Assembly (NCBI GenBank): GCA_002482885.1
Contig: DLGW01000019.1
Location: 7,761 to 71,760, forward strand
Source: Flavobacteriaceae bacterium UBA7684
GTDB taxonomy: Bacteria; Bacteroidota; Bacteroidia; Flavobacteriales; Flavobacteriaceae
Length of the DNA stretch: 64,000 bases
Direction of reading: 5' to 3'
In this document: piece by piece, positions 17,728-27,342 of the stretch
Layout of the letters: every line of letters starts with the position of its first letter
Position numbering within the stretch: the first letter of the stretch is position 1
The notes under the pieces: generated by a model
Seen by the model: the letters and a program-made list of their open reading frames with translations, nothing else
Told to the model about the DNA's origin: nothing
Databases searched by the model: none
Translations under genes and position numbers: made by a program

Positions 17728-18596
17728 ATTTTCATAGGAACTTCCATTAATAAAACTTCTGCATCGCTATCTGCCAAAATCTCAAAGTTTTCGGTATTCC
17801 AAATGCCTAAACCATCGCGGGTATTTACTGCTACTCCGTTAATGGTAAGGTCTCCTTTAATTATAAAAAAGTATACTCCATTTCCTTCTGATTTTAATTG
17901 GTAAGGCACAGAAGTTCCTTTAGATAAATTACCCAAATGAAACCAAGCGTTTTGATGAATCCAAACTCCGGCGTCATCTGCATTAGGCGATAGAATTTGT
18001 TGTAATCGATTGATTCTATCTTCTGGATTCAAGCGAATTTGGTCGTATCGGGGTGTTACATTTTTTTTGTTTGGAAAAAGCCATATTTGTAACAATTTGG
18101 TGCGTTGGTCTTTGTTGGGGTTAAATTCGCTGTGGGTTACTCCGCTACCAGCACTCATGACTTGAATTTCTCCGTTTTTAATGGTAGCCACATTTCCCAT
18201 ACTGTCTTTATGAGCCAAATCGCCTTCTAAAGGAATGGTAATGATTTCCATGTTGTCATGTGGATGGGTTCCAAATCCCATTCCGCCCGCAATGGTATCG
18301 TCATTTAAAACTCTTAGTACACCAAAGTGAACCCTTTCCGGATTGTAGTAATTGGCAAAACTAAAAGTGTGGTAAGCATTTAACCAGCCGTGATCGGCGT
18401 GTCCTCGGGTGTCTGCTTTGTGTAAAACCATGTTGTCCATAATGAATGAATCTGTGTTTTTAATGTGATTAAATCCGATGAATTGGTTTGCTGGAATTGG
18501 TTCTGTTTGAGCGCTCAAATCAGTTCCTACCTTATTCCATGAAAATAAGAAAGAAAATCCTAAAAAGCCTTTTGTTAAAAAATCTTTTCTGTTCAT
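17724..18596 (-). CDS. Pirin family protein with N-terminal export-like segment
   Basis: A 290-residue bicupin. The pirin metal site is visible as HPHDNMEIITIPLEG with a later SAGSGVTHSEFN; these give the His/His/His/Glu set. Pirins are non-haem iron proteins, some with quercetin dioxygenase activity. Unlike classical cytosolic pirins it begins NRKDFLTKGFLGFSFLFSW, resembling a degenerate Tat or Sec leader, so it may be exported. Its stop overlaps the priA stop by four bases (convergent), with no visible terminator. Substrate unknown. Confidence 0.85.
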   Translation of the reverse strand: MNRKDFLTKGFLGFSFLFSWNKVGTDLSAQTEPIPANQFIGFNHIKNTDSFIMDNMVLHKADTRGHADHGWLNAYHTFSFANYYNPERVHFGVLRVLNDDTIAGGMGFGTHPHDNMEIITIPLEGDLAHKDSMGNVATIKNGEIQVMSAGSGVTHSEFNPNKDQRTKLLQIWLFPNKKNVTPRYDQIRLNPEDRINRLQQILSPNADDAGVWIHQNAWFHLGNLSKGTSVPYQLKSEGNGVYFFIIKGDLTINGVAVNTRDGLGIWNTENFEILADSDAEVLLMEVPMKI

Positions 18597-18829
18597 TGGT
18601 TTCTGTTTTTCAATTGTGTCACAAATTTAAAAGTTAAAATCAAGAAAGTTTTGCTGGTATAATCAAAAAGTCTGATAATGGAATAGCTGACGGTAAAAAT
18701 GTCAAGATGTCATATTTAAAATCAAGACAAAGGAATACAACTGCCAATTTAATCGGGTTTTTAGCCATGGCATAGTGATTGACTTTTGGAAGAAAAAAAG
18801 AATTTACAAACACAAAACAATACAAAATT
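18597..18829. other. Spacer between pirin and dnaK (divergent promoters)
   Basis: This 233-base stretch must contain the pirin and dnaK promoters. I see no CIRCE-type inverted repeat for HrcA and no clear TAnnTTTG element close to dnaK. An open frame on the minus strand here runs into dnaK and is not convincing. Confidence 0.4.
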
Positions 18830-20725
18830 ATGGGCAAAATAATCGGAATCGACTTAGGAACAACTAACTCATGCGTTTCTGTAATGGAGGGTAGTGAGCC
18901 AGTAGTAATTCCAAACGCCGAAGGTAAAAGAACCACCCCTTCAGTAATCGGATTTGTTGAAGGCGGAGAAATTAAAGTAGGAGATCCAGCTAAACGTCAG
19001 GCAGTAACTAATCCAACAAAAACCATTAGTTCTATCAAACGTTTCATGGGACACACTTATGCTGAAACGCAAGAAGAGGCAAAAAGAGTTCCTTACAGTG
19101 TAGTAAAAGGTGACAACAATACGCCACGTGTAGATATTGACGGCCGTTTATACACTGCACAAGAATTATCAGCGATGACCCTTCAAAAAATGAAGAAAAC
19201 CGCTGAAGACTATTTAGGACAAACAGTAACCGAAGCAGTTATTACTGTTCCAGCATATTTTAACGATGCACAACGTCAGGCCACTAAAGAAGCTGGTGAA
19301 ATTGCAGGTTTAAAAGTAATGCGTATCATCAATGAGCCTACAGCAGCAGCTTTGGCTTACGGATTGGATAAAAAAGGTCATGATCAAAAAATTGCTGTTT
19401 ACGATTTAGGTGGAGGTACTTTTGATATTTCTATCCTAGAATTAGGAGACGGAGTCTTTGAAGTATTGTCAACTAACGGGGATACACACTTAGGAGGAGA
19501 TGATTTTGACCAAGTAATTATTGATTGGTTGGCCAATGAATTTAAAGCAGAAGAAGGAGTGGATTTACGTTTAGACCCAATGTCTTTACAACGTATCAAA
19601 GAAGCTGCGGAAAAAGCAAAAATCGAGTTGTCATCTTCTGCAGAAACAGAAATCAACTTGCCTTACGTTACAGCAACAGCTTCTGGACCTAAACACTTAG
19701 TTAAAAAATTATCAAGAGCTAAATTTGAACAATTAGCAGATTCTTTAGTAAAACGTTCTATGGAACCAGTAGCTAAAGCATTAAAAGATGCTGGTTTATC
19801 AAAATCAGATATTGATGAGGTAATTTTAGTAGGAGGTTCAACTCGTATTCCAATCATTCAAGAAGAAGTTGAAAAATTCTTTGGTAAAAAACCATCAAAA
19901 GGAGTAAATCCAGATGAGGTAGTAGCTATTGGAGCAGCGATTCAAGGTGGAGTATTATCAGGAGACGTAAAAGATGTATTGTTATTAGACGTAACTCCGT
20001 TATCATTAGGTATTGAAACAATGGGTGGCGTATTGACTAAATTAATTGAGTCTAATACAACCATTCCAACCAAAAAATCACAAGTATTTTCAACGGCTGC
20101 GGATAACCAACCAAGTGTTGAAATCCATGTGTTGCAAGGAGAAAGACCTATGGCAGCCGACAACAAAACCATTGGTCGTTTCCATTTAGATGGAATTCCA
20201 CCAGCTCAAAGAGGAGTGCCACAAATCGAGGTAACTTTTGATATTGATGCTAACGGTATTATTAAAGTATCAGCTACAGATAAAGGAACTGGTAAGTCGC
20301 ATGACATTCGTATCGAAGCTTCTTCGGGCTTAACTGCAGAAGAAATCGAAAGAATGAAAAAAGATGCAGAAGCCAATGCTGAGTCTGATAAATTAGCGAA
20401 AGAAAAAGCTGAAAAATTAAATGAAGCAGACAGCATGATTTTCCAAACAGAAAAACAATTATCTGAATTCGGAGATAAATTATCAGAAGGCAACAAATCA
20501 ATCATCAATAGTGCTTTAGAAGATTTGAAAAAAGCTTACGAAACTAAAGATGTGGCAACTATTCAACCTGCGTTAGATAAAATTAACGAGGCTTGGAAAA
20601 ATGCTTCTGAGGAAATGTACAAAGCTACCGAAGGTGGAGCAGCTGGTGCTGATGCAGGTCAACAACCACAAGGGCAAGCCCAAGGAGATAATGTTCAAGA
20701 TGTAGATTACGAAGAAGTAAAATAA
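18830..20725 (+). CDS. dnaK: Chaperone protein DnaK (Hsp70)
   Basis: A 631-residue Hsp70. The nucleotide-binding domain starts [15 protein letters not shown] and contains [26 protein letters not shown] and VGGSTRIP; the substrate domain has the linker [15 protein letters not shown]; the lid ends in a Gly/Gln-rich stretch and DVDYEEVK. The frame is open upstream to 18779, but ATG at 18830 gives the canonical [10 protein letters not shown] start. It folds proteins with DnaJ and GrpE, neither of which is adjacent. A palindromic terminator follows and is shared with the convergent gene. Confidence 0.98.
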   Translation: MGKIIGIDLGTTNSCVSVMEGSEPVVIPNAEGKRTTPSVIGFVEGGEIKVGDPAKRQAVTNPTKTISSIKRFMGHTYAETQEEAKRVPYSVVKGDNNTPRVDIDGRLYTAQELSAMTLQKMKKTAEDYLGQTVTEAVITVPAYFNDAQRQATKEAGEIAGLKVMRIINEPTAAALAYGLDKKGHDQKIAVYDLGGGTFDISILELGDGVFEVLSTNGDTHLGGDDFDQVIIDWLANEFKAEEGVDLRLDPMSLQRIKEAAEKAKIELSSSAETEINLPYVTATASGPKHLVKKLSRAKFEQLADSLVKRSMEPVAKALKDAGLSKSDIDEVILVGGSTRIPIIQEEVEKFFGKKPSKGVNPDEVVAIGAAIQGGVLSGDVKDVLLLDVTPLSLGIETMGGVLTKLIESNTTIPTKKSQVFSTAADNQPSVEIHVLQGERPMAADNKTIGRFHLDGIPPAQRGVPQIEVTFDIDANGIIKVSATDKGTGKSHDIRIEASSGLTAEEIERMKKDAEANAESDKLAKEKAEKLNEADSMIFQTEKQLSEFGDKLSEGNKSIINSALEDLKKAYETKDVATIQPALDKINEAWKNASEEMYKATEGGAAGADAGQQPQGQAQGDNVQDVDYEEVK

Positions 20726-20745
20726 TTCAGAACAAATCATAGCTA

Positions 20746-20778
20746 AAAAGGCGGTCATTTTAAATGACCGCCTTTTTT
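20746..20778. terminator. Bidirectional terminator after dnaK
   Basis: Stem AAAAGGCGGTCATTT / AAATGACCGCCTTTT, nearly a continuous palindrome, with T tracts on both strands, between the convergent dnaK and hypothetical genes. The same GGCGGTCA core recurs at 43709. Confidence 0.92.
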
Positions 20779-20779
20779 G

Positions 20780-21256
20780 TTAAGGCATTTTTTCAATGCA
20801 CTTTAAATACGCTTGATATTTTTCTGGTTTTTGAACCACAAAACTAATTTTGTGTAAAACCACATCGGTAATAAGATTATTTTTTAGTAATTCTCGATCG
20901 GCATCTTCCAAAACAAAATGCACATAATGCTCAAATTCTTTATCATCGGTGATCCTTATCGAAACTTTTAAGTGTTTGTGAATTCTTATTCCGTTTTCTA
21001 ATAAAATCGTGGCGCCGTATCCGGCTTCCTTTAAGCGTTCAATTTTTTTTAGGTGTACCATATAAATGGGTTTGCCTTTTTTCATAAATCGGCTAAAAAC
21101 AATTTCGTTTGTTGGCGGGCTTTTGTATACAACGCTTTTATTAAAGTCTTTTTCTTGAACGATTTTAGCGCAGTATAAGGCCAAATCATCTTCTTGTGCT
21201 TGAAGTGTGGGTGCAGATATCCACAAAAGCAATAGTACAAGTATTCCTTTTTTCAT
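20780..21256 (-). CDS. Exported protein of unknown function
   Basis: A 158-residue protein with a clear signal peptide (MKKGILVLLLLWISAPTLQAQ) and a mature alpha/beta domain with mixed charge and two cysteines (CAKIVQEKDF near the start, LKCIEKMP at the end) that could form a disulfide. No membrane helix and no sorting tail, so probably periplasmic. It is transcribed alone, convergent with dnaK. I do not recognise a family. Confidence 0.6.
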   Translation of the reverse strand: MKKGILVLLLLWISAPTLQAQEDDLALYCAKIVQEKDFNKSVVYKSPPTNEIVFSRFMKKGKPIYMVHLKKIERLKEAGYGATILLENGIRIHKHLKVSIRITDDKEFEHYVHFVLEDADRELLKNNLITDVVLHKISFVVQKPEKYQAYLKCIEKMP

Positions 21257-21329
21257 GTATTCTTTTGAGTTTAGTAAGTCTTAGCTTTTGTGAAAATATT
21301 AAAAGCTAAAGTTTAATCAAAGAAAAATT

Positions 21330-23633
21330 TTAGAATTCGTAACTCACACCCATAATAAAATTAATGCCCTTTTCGTCAGAAAAATAACGAAGACGATTTA
21401 AATAATCCCGATAAGTGGTGTTCAGCATATTTTCAACTCTAAGATTCCATTTTAAAACGGATTGTTTCAGTTGGTATTGGGTAGTCAATTGTGTGCCTAA
21501 TAAAAAGTAAGCAGGGGGTGGGGGTAAAAAATCTTGCGAAAGCAATAGGTGGTTTTGCCTAAAAACATATTGTCCGTTAAGGGTTGCGGTGCTGTTTTTC
21601 CAATGAATTTTATCGGATAGCCTAAAGCTTATGCTTCCGAATAACTTTTGTGCAGGAATCCCTATTAATGGAGTTTTATTTTGGGTATCATCTCCTTTTA
21701 TATAAGCGTGTCTAAGATTGAGTTTTAAACTTTCAGTAGGTTCATACATGATCATTACATCATTTCCTATGATTCTGGCGTTGGTTTGTTGGTAGCTAAA
21801 AACAGGAAAAGCACCGCGAATGGTATTTCTGAATTCATTTTCGGGTTGTAAATAAATATAATCGTTAATGTTTTGAACGTACGGCGCTACTTGAATAAAT
21901 AAGTGGTTGTTGATTTTAATATCGGTAGTGCCTATGATTTTAAAGACGTGTTCTTGTTTTAGGTTTTTGTTACCTTCTTCAATGCCGCTAATTCCTTGAT
22001 GCAAGCCATTGCTATGTAACTCGTTAATTTCTGGGGAACGTGAAACCCAGCCTATATTCAAGCTGTTTTTAATATGTTCTGTAGTAAAATGTTTGATTCC
22101 GCCACTAAAGCTAAGGTTATGAAATTGGTGATTAAAACGTTCTATGTTCCTGTTTTCTCTGGAAATACTAACTACATTAAAATGTTTAAAATCATAACGA
22201 GTTCCATATTCAAAAAACCAATTATTTTTTTGTTGTTGGAAAATTCCAAAAATTCCTGATTGTATGGAATTGTAGTCTGGAATTAAGGGTAAAATTCCTG
22301 TTTCTGGGTTGTTGCTGTTGTCTATTAATTGATTTTGAATACCCGTTTTTATAGATTTTTTATCATTCAATTGAAAAGTAAATAGACCTTCTATGGTATG
22401 CTGGGTTTGCAATAAACTTAAAGCCGGAATATCACTACGACCGCTTCTGCGGACATCAAATTCTTTTCGGTTATTGATTTGGTTGGCGTAAACGAATTCT
22501 GCAGAAATTTTATCTGAAAAAGTATAATTGTTTTTCCATTTTAATAAATGATGACTTACTTTTTGTTTGGGAGCATTTATGGAATAAGAAAAATTATCTT
22601 GTGTAAAGTAGGGTTTAGGTGCACGAATAGCTTGTTGTAAGTCTTCGGAATTTCCGATGTGTGAACCTCTTAAAATTCCGTTTTCGGTATTAAATAAACT
22701 ATAATACAGGTTAGATTTCCACTTTTCTGAAAAATGACTTTCTAATTGAATAGCCCCATTGATTTCTTTTTTACCCGTATTGGTTAAATAATAATCAGGG
22801 GTATGTGTATCTCCACTTTGTTTAAAAGTGCCTAAAGTACGCCACGAAAATCCTTTTGATTTTTTTTCGAGTTGTAAATTAGCGGTATGCCCCCTGCCAT
22901 TACTTTCGGTAATATAATGTGTTTGCCCGTGTAGATGGGGCTCGTTGTCTAATTCTTTAGGTTCAATTAAAACAATTCCACCTAAAGAACCGCCCGAATA
23001 AGCTAAGGCACCCGTTCCTTTAATTACGGATATGTGATGTGCTACAAAAGGATCAATCTCTGGCGCATGATCATTACCCCACTGTTGTCCGCTTTGAACA
23101 ATTCCATTATTTACAATTCCGATTCGATTTCCGGTTAATCCATGAATCACAGGTTTACTAATTCCAGAACCATTTTTTATAGACTGAACACCTGTAATTT
23201 CTTCTAATAAATCTGCAAGATTTTTGTTCCCTTTTAAAACAATTTCTTCTTTTTTAATGGCTTGGCTAGACTGTGTAGTGTTGTTTTGTTTTTCGCCATG
23301 AATAATTACTTCGTCAATTAATTCTGCATGATGATGTAATATCTTAGAAAAAGTAATTGATTCCGTAACGGGTAAAAAGACTTTAAGTGTTTCGCATCCA
23401 ATATGACTGATGCGGATGTGGTAGTTTCCCGAACAAATATGGTGGATTTCGTAGAATCCCAATTCATTAGTAAAGCCACCTATTTGAAGTTCTTCAATAA
23501 AAATATGCACGTTTACCAAAGGTTTTTGCGTGCTTTCGTCGGTAATGTAACCCGATATAGAAAACGAACAAGGCTGTGCCCATAAAGGTACAGCCCATAA
23601 TAGTCCTAATAATATTTTAAATAGTTTATTCAA
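21330..23633 (-). CDS. TonB-dependent outer-membrane receptor, probable metal uptake
   Basis: A 767-residue receptor: signal peptide, CarboxypepD_reg-like domain (ISGYITDESTQKPLVNVHIF), plug (NLADLLEEITGVQSIKNGSG; HGLTGNRIGIVNNGIVQSGQ) and a C-terminal barrel ending GINFIMGVSYEF. Several His-rich spots (HHHAELIDE, HSNGLHQGI) fit a metal ligand. Its start overlaps the end of the upstream lipoprotein gene by eight bases, so the two form one operon, divergent from a Fur-family repressor with two palindromes between. This suggests zinc (or iron) import under Zur/Fur control; the metal is inferred. Confidence 0.85.
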   Translation of the reverse strand: MNKLFKILLGLLWAVPLWAQPCSFSISGYITDESTQKPLVNVHIFIEELQIGGFTNELGFYEIHHICSGNYHIRISHIGCETLKVFLPVTESITFSKILHHHAELIDEVIIHGEKQNNTTQSSQAIKKEEIVLKGNKNLADLLEEITGVQSIKNGSGISKPVIHGLTGNRIGIVNNGIVQSGQQWGNDHAPEIDPFVAHHISVIKGTGALAYSGGSLGGIVLIEPKELDNEPHLHGQTHYITESNGRGHTANLQLEKKSKGFSWRTLGTFKQSGDTHTPDYYLTNTGKKEINGAIQLESHFSEKWKSNLYYSLFNTENGILRGSHIGNSEDLQQAIRAPKPYFTQDNFSYSINAPKQKVSHHLLKWKNNYTFSDKISAEFVYANQINNRKEFDVRRSGRSDIPALSLLQTQHTIEGLFTFQLNDKKSIKTGIQNQLIDNSNNPETGILPLIPDYNSIQSGIFGIFQQQKNNWFFEYGTRYDFKHFNVVSISRENRNIERFNHQFHNLSFSGGIKHFTTEHIKNSLNIGWVSRSPEINELHSNGLHQGISGIEEGNKNLKQEHVFKIIGTTDIKINNHLFIQVAPYVQNINDYIYLQPENEFRNTIRGAFPVFSYQQTNARIIGNDVMIMYEPTESLKLNLRHAYIKGDDTQNKTPLIGIPAQKLFGSISFRLSDKIHWKNSTATLNGQYVFRQNHLLLSQDFLPPPPAYFLLGTQLTTQYQLKQSVLKWNLRVENMLNTTYRDYLNRLRYFSDEKGINFIMGVSYEF

Positions 23634-24177
23634 TGGTTACGTTAAATGTGGCTTGAATATCTGTTTCTCCGCCCGCATTGTCTAATTTTCCATCAGAAAC
23701 ACCGCTGGCTGATTTGTTGGGTTCGTGCTTCAAAATTACGGTCAAATTTCCATTTGATGCCTCAAAAGTTTGAAATTTCATTTGTAAGCCGATGGGGAAA
23801 TTTTTGCTGTCTTTGTCTGTATACGTAGCCGCTAATTTTAAACTGGAATCCACATTATAAAATAATTGATGCGCATCACTTTCTTCTTCAACTTCTTTAG
23901 TGATGTTGTGTGCCGGACTTTCTAGTTCATTTAATAAACTAATTTTTGTGGTATAAGTGGTATTGGGTTTTAATTTTCCATTGGTGATTTCAGGAGCTTT
24001 AGCACCATCGCCATCCAAATCTTTAAATATAAATTCTACAGGACTTCCGCCGTCAGTTGGGGTAAAAATTAATTTTACAGTAGTGATTAATTCTTCTTCA
24101 TGTGGAACATGTGGATCGTCTTTTTCGCAACCAACCGTAAATAGAAAAATGCCGAATAACAGGAATAAATGTTTCAT
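23626..24177 (-). CDS. Lipoprotein partner of the TonB receptor
   Basis: A 183-residue lipoprotein: signal peptide MKHLFLLFGIFLFTVGC, acidic EKDDPHVPHEEE after the lipid anchor, then a beta-sandwich-like domain with an acidic DLDGDG loop. Relatives have, to my memory, been called 'type 1 periplasmic binding fold', which the sequence does not support. The frame is open ten codons further upstream, but ATG at 24177 gives the signal peptide. First gene of the operon with the TonB receptor; His and acidic residues near the anchor could capture metal at the surface. Role inferred from context. Confidence 0.7.
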   Translation of the reverse strand: MKHLFLLFGIFLFTVGCEKDDPHVPHEEELITTVKLIFTPTDGGSPVEFIFKDLDGDGAKAPEITNGKLKPNTTYTTKISLLNELESPAHNITKEVEEESDAHQLFYNVDSSLKLAATYTDKDSKNFPIGLQMKFQTFEASNGNLTVILKHEPNKSASGVSDGKLDNAGGETDIQATFNVTIE

Positions 24178-24194
24178 TATTAATAAGGTTTTAT

Positions 24195-24219
24195 AAATTT
24201 GTAACACTGTTGCAAATTT
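24195..24219. promoter_or_regulatory. Fur/Zur-type operator, distal box
   Basis: A 25-base palindrome with one mismatched pair, centred at 24207: AAATTTGTAACA-C-TGTTGCAAATTT. It lies just upstream of the lipoprotein/TonB operon, whose start codon is at 24177. Confidence 0.7.
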
Positions 24220-24238
24220 AAAACAAAATTACAATTAC

Positions 24239-24251
24239 GCAACATTGTTGC
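24239..24251. promoter_or_regulatory. Fur/Zur-type operator, proximal box
   Basis: A perfect 13-base palindrome GCAACATTGTTGC centred at 24245, 38 bases from the centre of the distal box and eight bases before the repressor start codon. It shares the core AACAnTGTT with the distal box, which suggests autoregulation. Confidence 0.7.
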
Positions 24252-24259
24252 ATTTTTTT

Positions 24260-24643
24260 ATGAAAGAAATTAAAACAGGCTCCAAAGCCCATATTTTACA
24301 ACTAATTAGTCAATCCGAAACGGCATTGTCACATCACGATTTACAACAAATCATAGGTGATGCTAAAAACCGAGTTACGATTTATCGTATTTTGGATAAA
24401 TTAGTAGAAGAGGGGGCGGTTCATAAAGTGATAGATACCGACGGTATTTCAAAGTTTGCGGCTTGTCATCAATGTTCTCATACGCATCATGTACATAATC
24501 ATGTGCATTTTAGTTGTACCCAATGTCATGAAGTAACCTGTCTAGAAGATTTGATACCTTCTTTTGAAATCCCTAAAAATTACACCGTTTTAGAATCTAA
24601 TTTTGTATTGTCTGGGATATGTCCAGCGTGTAAGAAGCTTTGA
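24260..24643 (+). CDS. Fur family metal-responsive repressor, probably Zur-like
   Basis: A 127-residue repressor. The winged helix spans about residues 1-65 (recognition part KNRVTIYRILDKLVEEG), followed by a His-rich metal region (CHQCSHTHHVHNHVHF) and two structural zinc pairs, C86/C89 in SCTQC and C121/C124 in CPACKKL. ATG at 24260 is chosen over a TTG at 24245, which lies inside the operator. It is divergent from the lipoprotein/TonB operon, with two matching palindromes between. The His-rich loop and the receptor context point to zinc, but Fur or PerR specificity cannot be excluded. Confidence 0.87.
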   Translation: MKEIKTGSKAHILQLISQSETALSHHDLQQIIGDAKNRVTIYRILDKLVEEGAVHKVIDTDGISKFAACHQCSHTHHVHNHVHFSCTQCHEVTCLEDLIPSFEIPKNYTVLESNFVLSGICPACKKL

Positions 24644-24654
24644 GTTTTTTTGTT

Positions 24655-24693
24655 TCAAGTTTAAAATTCACAATTCACAACTCACCATTCATA
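24655..24693. repeat. Degenerate TTCACAA/TTCATA spacer repeat
   Basis: Short tandem variants of the motif TTCACAAT (ATTCACAATTCACAACTCACC and so on, in pieces) fill part of the spacer before mutS2. A related stretch in the opposite orientation lies at 27431-27466. Confidence 0.45.
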
Positions 24694-24751
24694 TCAAAAT
24701 CAACTATTTTTGACAATCAAAAACCCAACACCTAAAACCAGATTAAATTAA

Positions 24752-26926
24752 ATGCACATCATTCCAAAAACCTTACAAGATTTACAATTTAAAACGGTGG
24801 TAGAAACGATTGCCGAAGGTTGCGTAACTGATTTAGGCAAAGAATTTGTGTTGCAGTTGGTGCCTTTTAAGGAAAAAGAAGCTTTATGGGTTAATTTACA
24901 ACACACTACTGAATTTTTATCATCTTACGAGAACGGAAATGCTTTTCCGAGTCATGGATTTGACAATATTAATCAAGAACTTCGATTTTTAGGGTTAGAA
25001 AATAGTGTGTTGGAACTTTCGGGTTTTAGAAGAATTGCTTCTTTAACCGAAAAATCCATCACTTTGTTATTGTTTTTACAAAAGAATGTGGAATACTATC
25101 CGGTGTTATCAGAATACGGACAAAGCTTTGCGGTTAAAAAAGAAATACTGGTTTACATCCATGCCATTATAGATAAGTTCGGAGAAGTTAAAGACGACGC
25201 TTCGCCTGAATTACATCGAATCCGAAAAACTCTAAAAGGCATTACAGGTAAAATCAATCAAAGTTTTACTGCGGCCTTATCTACTTATAATGGTTTAGGA
25301 TATTTGGATGAAATCAAAGAAAGCGTAGTCGAAAATCGCCGAGTATTGGCGGTGTTGGCGATGTACCGCAGAAAAGTCAAAGGTCAATTTTTGGGTAGTT
25401 CTAAAACAGGAAGCATTGCTTTTATAGAACCCGAACAAACGTTGAATTACACCAGAGAACTCAACAGTTTATTGTACGAAGAAAAAGAAGAACTGGAAAG
25501 AATCCTAAAACAATTGACTGAACAAATCAGACCCTTTGCCGAAGATTTAGCTGTTTATCAAACCTTTTTAACTTACATCGATTCTTTATACGCGAAAGCT
25601 AAGTACGCTCAAAAAATAAAAGGCGTTTTGCCTACCATTACCGAAGAACGTCGGTTGTATCTGAAAGACGCGTATCATCCCATATTGTGGCTAACCAATC
25701 AACAAAAAAACGAAGCGGTTTATCCGCAAACCATAGAACTGCATTCCGAAAACAGAATCATCGTTATCTCAGGCCCTAACGCAGGCGGAAAAAGCATCAC
25801 GCTAAAAACTATCGGATTGTTACAACTCATGTTACAATCGGGTATTTTAATACCCGTGCATCCTGCCAGCGAAACCTGTTTATTCGACCGTATTTTAACC
25901 GATATCGGTGATAATCAATCCATAGAAAATCATTTAAGCACCTACAGTTACCGCTTAAAAAACATGAATTATTTCTTAAAAAAGTGCAGTAACAAAACCT
26001 TATTTTTAATTGATGAATTTGGAACAGGTAGCGATCCCGAATTAGGAGGAGCCTTAGCTGAAACTTTTTTAGAAGAATTTTATCATCGGGAAGCTTTTGG
26101 GATTATCACCACTCATTACTCTAATCTGAAAATATTGGCCAACGAATTACCTTTTGCGACTAATGCCAATATGATGTTTGACGAACGTTCGTTGCAACCA
26201 TTATATAAATTACACTTGGGGCAGGCGGGAAGTTCTTTTACTTTTGAAGTGGCTCAAAAAAACGGAATTCCTTTTGGCTTAATTAATCGAGCCAAAAAGA
26301 AAATAGAAAAAGGCAAAGTGCGTTTTGACAAAACCATTGCCAGCATGCAAAAAGAGCAATCTAAATTAGAAAAATCTGCGCAATCGTTAAAAGAAGAAGA
26401 ACGCAAAGCCCGTGAAGAAAGTTTGAAAATGGAAACCATCAATACCAAAATCAAACAAAAATTAGAAAGTTATCAAGAACTATATGACGCCAATCAACGC
26501 TTAATTTATATTGGTCAAAAAGTAGAAGACTGGTCAGAAAAATATTTCAATACCAAAAATAAAAAAGAACTTATCGGGGAATTTTTAAAACTAGTGGAAA
26601 TCGAAAATTCTAAACGCAAAAAAGCCGAACCTAAAGAGAAAAAAGTTCAAGAAGCACAAAAAAAAGAAATCATACAAGAACTAGAAGTTCAAGTAGCTGA
26701 AATCCGAAAAGAAAAGAAAGAGAAAAAACTCAAAGAAAAAATTGTAGAAGAAAAACCCAAACTACAACCCAAAATTGGCGACCGCGTGCGCATGATAGAT
26801 GGTAAAGCCGTAGGGGTTTTAGACGCCATAGAAAAAGGTAAAGCCGTCGTGAATTACGGTATGTTTACCAGCAAAGTAGATTTAGAATCTTTAGAATTAG
26901 TAGAAGCTAAAAAAATCAAAAAATAA
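24752..26926 (+). CDS. mutS2: MutS2-type ATPase without Smr domain
   Basis: A 724-residue MutS-family ATPase. The core domain (about 100-320) is followed by the ATPase with Walker A SGPNAGGKSIT (K347), Walker B LFLIDEFGTGSDPELGG and ITTHYSNLK. A long coiled coil (about 520-670, very Lys/Glu-rich) leads to a KOW-like beta end (KIGDRVRMIDGKAVGVLDAI). It lacks both the mismatch-recognition domain of MutS1 and the C-terminal Smr nuclease of typical MutS2. It may act in recombination control or ribosome rescue, as MutS2 does elsewhere. Its stop codon shares one base with the ATG of the next gene. Confidence 0.9.
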   Translation: MHIIPKTLQDLQFKTVVETIAEGCVTDLGKEFVLQLVPFKEKEALWVNLQHTTEFLSSYENGNAFPSHGFDNINQELRFLGLENSVLELSGFRRIASLTEKSITLLLFLQKNVEYYPVLSEYGQSFAVKKEILVYIHAIIDKFGEVKDDASPELHRIRKTLKGITGKINQSFTAALSTYNGLGYLDEIKESVVENRRVLAVLAMYRRKVKGQFLGSSKTGSIAFIEPEQTLNYTRELNSLLYEEKEELERILKQLTEQIRPFAEDLAVYQTFLTYIDSLYAKAKYAQKIKGVLPTITEERRLYLKDAYHPILWLTNQQKNEAVYPQTIELHSENRIIVISGPNAGGKSITLKTIGLLQLMLQSGILIPVHPASETCLFDRILTDIGDNQSIENHLSTYSYRLKNMNYFLKKCSNKTLFLIDEFGTGSDPELGGALAETFLEEFYHREAFGIITTHYSNLKILANELPFATNANMMFDERSLQPLYKLHLGQAGSSFTFEVAQKNGIPFGLINRAKKKIEKGKVRFDKTIASMQKEQSKLEKSAQSLKEEERKAREESLKMETINTKIKQKLESYQELYDANQRLIYIGQKVEDWSEKYFNTKNKKELIGEFLKLVEIENSKRKKAEPKEKKVQEAQKKEIIQELEVQVAEIRKEKKEKKLKEKIVEEKPKLQPKIGDRVRMIDGKAVGVLDAIEKGKAVVNYGMFTSKVDLESLELVEAKKIKK

Positions 26927-27342
26927 TGACAGAGCAACTCCCAAAAGGCAAAAAAATCATCTTGTTTGACGGCGTATGTAATCTGTGCGACAACTTTGTG
27001 CAATACGTAATCAAACACGACACCAAAGACCAATTTCGATTCGTATCCTTGCAATCCGACTTGGGCAAACAAATTTTAAATCACCTAAAAATAGATCCTA
27101 CCAAAACCGACTCTGTAGTGTTTTATGAACCAGGTGTCGCGTATTTTTACAAATCAGACGCCGTGTTAGAAATCGCTTGTTTTTTAGGCGGATTTTTTAA
27201 TGTATTCACCCTTTTTAAAATTATACCCACCGCTTTACGCAACCCATTGTACGATTACGTAGCCAAAAATCGCTATAAATGGTACGGCCAAAAACAGGAG
27301 TGTTTGGTGCCTACGTCTGAGTTAAAAGCTAAGTTTTTATAA
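26926..27342 (+). CDS. DCC family thiol-disulfide oxidoreductase (DUF393)
   Basis: A 138-residue thioredoxin-like protein with the family signature LFDGVCNLCDNFVQY; the redox pair is C18/C21. A second conserved part, YDYVAKNRYKWYGQK, is near the C-terminus. No signal peptide. It overlaps the mutS2 stop by one base, so the two are translationally coupled. The cellular substrate of DCC proteins is not known. Confidence 0.88.
   Translation: MTEQLPKGKKIILFDGVCNLCDNFVQYVIKHDTKDQFRFVSLQSDLGKQILNHLKIDPTKTDSVVFYEPGVAYFYKSDAVLEIACFLGGFFNVFTLFKIIPTALRNPLYDYVAKNRYKWYGQKQECLVPTSELKAKFL

Noticed and set aside
18640..18936. 98-residue minus-strand frame upstream of and into dnaK
   Set aside because: Overlaps the conserved dnaK start; hydrophobic composition comes from the reverse complement of dnaK codons.
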